Assembly: GCA_902494065.1 (NCBI GenBank)
Contig: CABURZ010000042.1
Location: 1-7,909 of the forward strand
Direction of reading: 5' to 3'
Source: an uncultured Sneathia sp.
GTDB lineage: Bacteria > Fusobacteriota > Fusobacteriia > Fusobacteriales > Leptotrichiaceae
DNA: 7,909 nucleotides
Shown: in pieces, positions 5,943 to 7,909 of the stretch
How the letters are laid out: every line of letters starts with the position of its first letter
Position numbering within the stretch: position 1 is the stretch's first letter
Translations under genes and position numbers: made by a program
Notes under the pieces: generated by a model
What the model was told of the DNA's origin: nothing
The model's database searches: none
What the model saw: the letters and a program-made list of their open reading frames with translations, nothing else

Positions 5943-7105
5943 TTATTTAACTTTTAACACCGCTGCTATTAATGGAGATAAAATTACCTTATTATCTTTT
6001 ATTATAACACCTTTAGGATTCTTTAATGCTTTTATTCCAGAATTCAATTGATCTACTAAAATTATCGCATTTTTGGGAATCCTGATTTCATAACATTTCT
6101 AATGTCATCAGAAAATACAGAAACAGAATTTGTATCTTTCATCCAATCTTGATCTGAAGGCTTAACTTTCATAAAATCATCGCCTTCTTAAGTTTTCCAA
6201 CCTTCACCAAGAAGAATAACATTTTTATTAATTTTTTTTGCTTCATCAGCTATTAATTGCATAGTTTTAGCATCATGATCTTCCATCATATCAAACCTAA
6301 ATCCATCTATCTTATATTCATTCATTAAATATTTAATTGAATCTAACATAAATCTTTTTGTCATGTAGTGTGTACTAGCTAACCTTCCACCACCAAAATT
6401 TGTTTTAGCTCTATTTTCTGCATCCATAAAGTGATAATATTCTGGTTCTATATCTTCAAATATATTTAATTTTGCACTATTATTATACACAACATCTAAA
6501 ATTACTCCCATACCTCTTTTATGTATTTCAGAAACTAATTCTTTAAACTCTGCTATAACTTTTGTTGCATCACTTGGATCAGTTGAATACATACCACTTA
6601 ATGCAAAATAACTTTGTGGATCATATCCCCAATTATAGTTAGGTGATTTTCCCAAATAATTATATGATGTCTCATTTCTTCTAGATTCATCTATGTTATA
6701 GTAACTAAGTATAGGCAATAATTGTATATGTGTTATACCTAATGATTTAATATAGTCTAGTTTTTCTATAAATGCTTTAAATGTTCCAAATGGTGCTTTT
6801 AACTTTAAATTTTTATCTGATGTAAAATCTCTTACATGCACTTCATAAATTATTGCATCTTCTTTTTTATTAAAATTTTTGATTGCACCTTTTGCATATA
6901 TAGTCTTCTTCCAAACTCCTTTTTTATCTTTTAAAAGTTCTATTGTATCTAAAAGCTTGTCTTGATCATCTTTATCATATACTAAAAGTTTTACTTTATT
7001 TGCACTAGGTGCCCATAAGTATACATCTAATTTTTCTCCATTTTTAGATAAGTATGCTCCTAACTTCCCATCATAATTATATACACTATCAAAATATGAG
7101 AAATA
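5943..7105 (-). pseudogene. pulA: Type I pullulanase, decayed remnant
   Basis: Three collinear pieces of a GH13 pullulanase remain. The first (7105-6191) begins inside the CBM48-like domain (FDSVYNYDGKLGAYL, then VYLWAPSANKVKLLVYD). It continues through IIYEVHVRDF, the hallmark YNWGYDP, region I DVVYNNSA, region II DGFRFDMMEDHD (nucleophile Asp at 6290-6292) and region III LLGEGW (acid Glu at 6203-6205). It stops at TAA 6188-6190. The same frame then goes on with family sequence (DDFMKVKPSDQDWM, VFSDDIRNVMKSGFP) to about 6074, where a frame change joins it to the C-terminal end (GIKALKNPKGVIIKDNKVIL, stop 5943-5945). Most of the barrel end and C-terminal domain is therefore deleted. The 5' end is lost at the repeat element. 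Region I has Asn (6479-6481) instead of the conserved His. The enzyme would debranch alpha-1,6 links in glycogen or pullulan; this copy cannot. Confidence 0.9.
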
Positions 7106-7112
7106 TTAAAAA

Positions 7113-7157
7113 TAGCGAGACTATAATTTTTTTATACATTACTTTATAGTCTCACTA
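7113..7157 (-). terminator. Hairpin terminator inside the right repeat element
   Basis: The arms 7113-7126 (tagcgagactataa) and 7144-7157 (ttatagtctcacta) form a 14-bp stem with one mismatch (G-T in RNA on the minus strand) and a loop of about 17 bases. On the minus strand the stem is followed directly by TTTTT (7112-7108), the form of a Rho-independent terminator. It would end transcripts from the decarboxylase gene, whose stop is 70 bases upstream. It could also be a subterminal hairpin of a mobile element. Confidence 0.6.
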
Positions 7158-7211
7158 AAATAAAATTTATATAAAATTAAAAAAATTTACACAATTTACT
7201 TGACAAACCCA
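7133..7211 (-). repeat. Direct repeat, right copy
   Basis: This is the second copy of the 79-bp repeat seen at 1-79, same orientation, one mismatch (7140). On the minus strand its outer end reads GGGGCTGTGGGTTTGTCAAG from 7218 inward, beginning 9 bases after the stop of the decarboxylase gene. Its inner side carries the 7113-7157 hairpin and abuts the broken pullulanase. GGGTTTGTCAAG followed by AAATTGTGTAAA recalls IS256/Mutator-type ends, but I cannot confirm this. No transposase fragment is visible. Confidence 0.88.
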
Positions 7212-7227
7212 CAGCCCCTTATATAGT

Positions 7228-7909
7228 TTATTTCAAAAATTCTTTAGGTAAATCATGACTTGCAAATTTTAATGGCGTTAATGAATATGCATAACTTCCT
7301 GCATTAGAAATTGATATAATATCCCTAATTTCTGCTTTTTTTATTGATATATCTTTAGCTAATACATCTAATGCTGTACATAATGAACCAACTATATCAA
7401 CTTTTTCTTTTTCTGTAGCGTCATTTAATACGTCAAACTGGCTTTGATTTTGCATAGTATAAAATGGTTCATACCCTTTTTCTGGATTATTTAACAATAC
7501 TGCCATACCTGGTCTTAAAAATCCATTTATACCACTTTTAACTACTACATACGTTTTATCAACTGAAACTTTTTTATCAACAACTGGTGTATAAAAAGTC
7601 CCTGAATTGCACACAACATATCTTCCTGTTTCTATATATAACTTAGCAGATATTCTACCAGAGATATCTTCAATCACTTTTTTTATAGGAGTAAAATCAA
7701 ACTCTTTTAATTTATCTTTATTATACAAAGTTCCTATTCCACTACCAAAATTTATAAACTTAATATCATATTTTAAACCTATCTTATTTGCTAAATTAAA
7801 GCAGTTATAATAGTATCTTGCCAAAATATCTGGATTTAATATTTGCGATTGTACATGTACATGTATTCCCACAATATTTAAATGTGTAAAATTTAAATTT
7901 GCATTTAAA
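7228..7909 (-). CDS. PLP-dependent decarboxylase, fold type III (DAP/ornithine decarboxylase-like), 5' part missing
   Basis: The frame is open to the right edge, so the N-terminal barrel strands and the PLP lysine are outside the window. The visible 226 residues hold GIHVHVQSQ (the family's HxHxGSQ, with Gln for Gly), the phosphate-binding loop NFGSGIG, ETGRYVV (the EPGR site), the active-site segment GSLCTALDVLA (family CESxDxLA) and the closing NAGSYAYSLTPLKFASHDLPKE. An internal GTG at 7870-7872 is not a real start, because homology continues upstream of it (NFTHLNIVGIH). Members decarboxylate meso-diaminopimelate, ornithine, arginine or carrier-bound amino acids. Departures from canonical LysA suggest a subgroup such as the BtrK-like decarboxylases, but the substrate cannot be told. 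The stop is TAA at 7228-7230, followed at once by the repeat element. Confidence 0.85.
   Translation of the reverse strand, partial: LNANLNFTHLNIVGIHVHVQSQILNPDILARYYYNCFNLANKIGLKYDIKFINFGSGIGTLYNKDKLKEFDFTPIKKVIEDISGRISAKLYIETGRYVVCNSGTFYTPVVDKKVSVDKTYVVVKSGINGFLRPGMAVLLNNPEKGYEPFYTMQNQSQFDVLNDATEKEKVDIVGSLCTALDVLAKDISIKKAEIRDIISISNAGSYAYSLTPLKFASHDLPKEFLK

Noticed and set aside
6188..6841. Treating 6188-6841 as an intact small glycosidase starting at GTG 6839-6841.
   Set aside because: Pullulanase homology continues in frame upstream of the GTG and also downstream of the TAA, so this is the middle part of a broken gene.
7607..7810. Plus-strand 67-codon open frame opposite the decarboxylase.
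   Set aside because: It is antisense to conserved barrel motifs of the decarboxylase and has no independent support.

Overview
This is a very AT-rich, gene-dense stretch of bacterial chromosome. Every protein-coding gene I can support lies on the minus strand. Base composition, the use of TGA as a normal stop, and the mix of diderm envelope genes (LolA-like, LolC/E and LolD homologues, MreC) with a type I pullulanase point to a low-GC diderm, most likely Fusobacteriota of the Leptotrichiaceae (Sneathia, Streptobacillus or Leptotrichia). That placement is inference from recognition, not from a search.

The core (positions 146 to 5842, read right to left) is one compact ten-gene run: mreC, a lolA-like gene, recO, a stand-alone PTS EIIA protein, nrdR, an FtsB/DivIC-like protein, an unknown two-helix membrane protein, a LolC/E-type permease, lolD, and a short hibernation factor (hpf). 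Neighbours overlap or touch nearly everywhere (TAATG, TGATG, ATGA, 1-2 bp gaps), so this looks like one transcription unit. It starts from an extended -10 promoter just upstream of mreC. A second, internal promoter (TTGTAA, 17 bp, TATAAT) at the end of lolD would let hpf be expressed alone. The theme is envelope growth: cell shape (MreC), division (FtsB-like) and lipoprotein traffic (LolA-like, LolC/E, LolD), with housekeeping genes for repair, nucleotide control and ribosome hibernation.

From 5943 to 7105 lies a dead type I pullulanase gene. It has no 5' end, carries an in-frame stop, has lost most of the region between the catalytic core and the C-terminal domain, and has Asn where the region I His should be. 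It still ends at a plausible terminator, whose U-tract side overlaps the -35 region of the mreC promoter.

From 7228 to the right edge is the C-terminal part of a fold-type III PLP-dependent decarboxylase (DAP/ornithine decarboxylase-like). Its 5' end is outside the window.

A 79-bp direct repeat with one mismatch occurs at 1-79 and 7133-7211, in the same orientation. Each copy lies just 3' of a minus-strand gene (hpf; the decarboxylase). The right copy contains a terminator-like hairpin that abuts the truncated pullulanase. These repeats look like IS or MITE relics that now act as terminators. They are the most unusual non-coding feature here. I see no CRISPR array, tRNA, rRNA, toxin-antitoxin pair or clear defence system.
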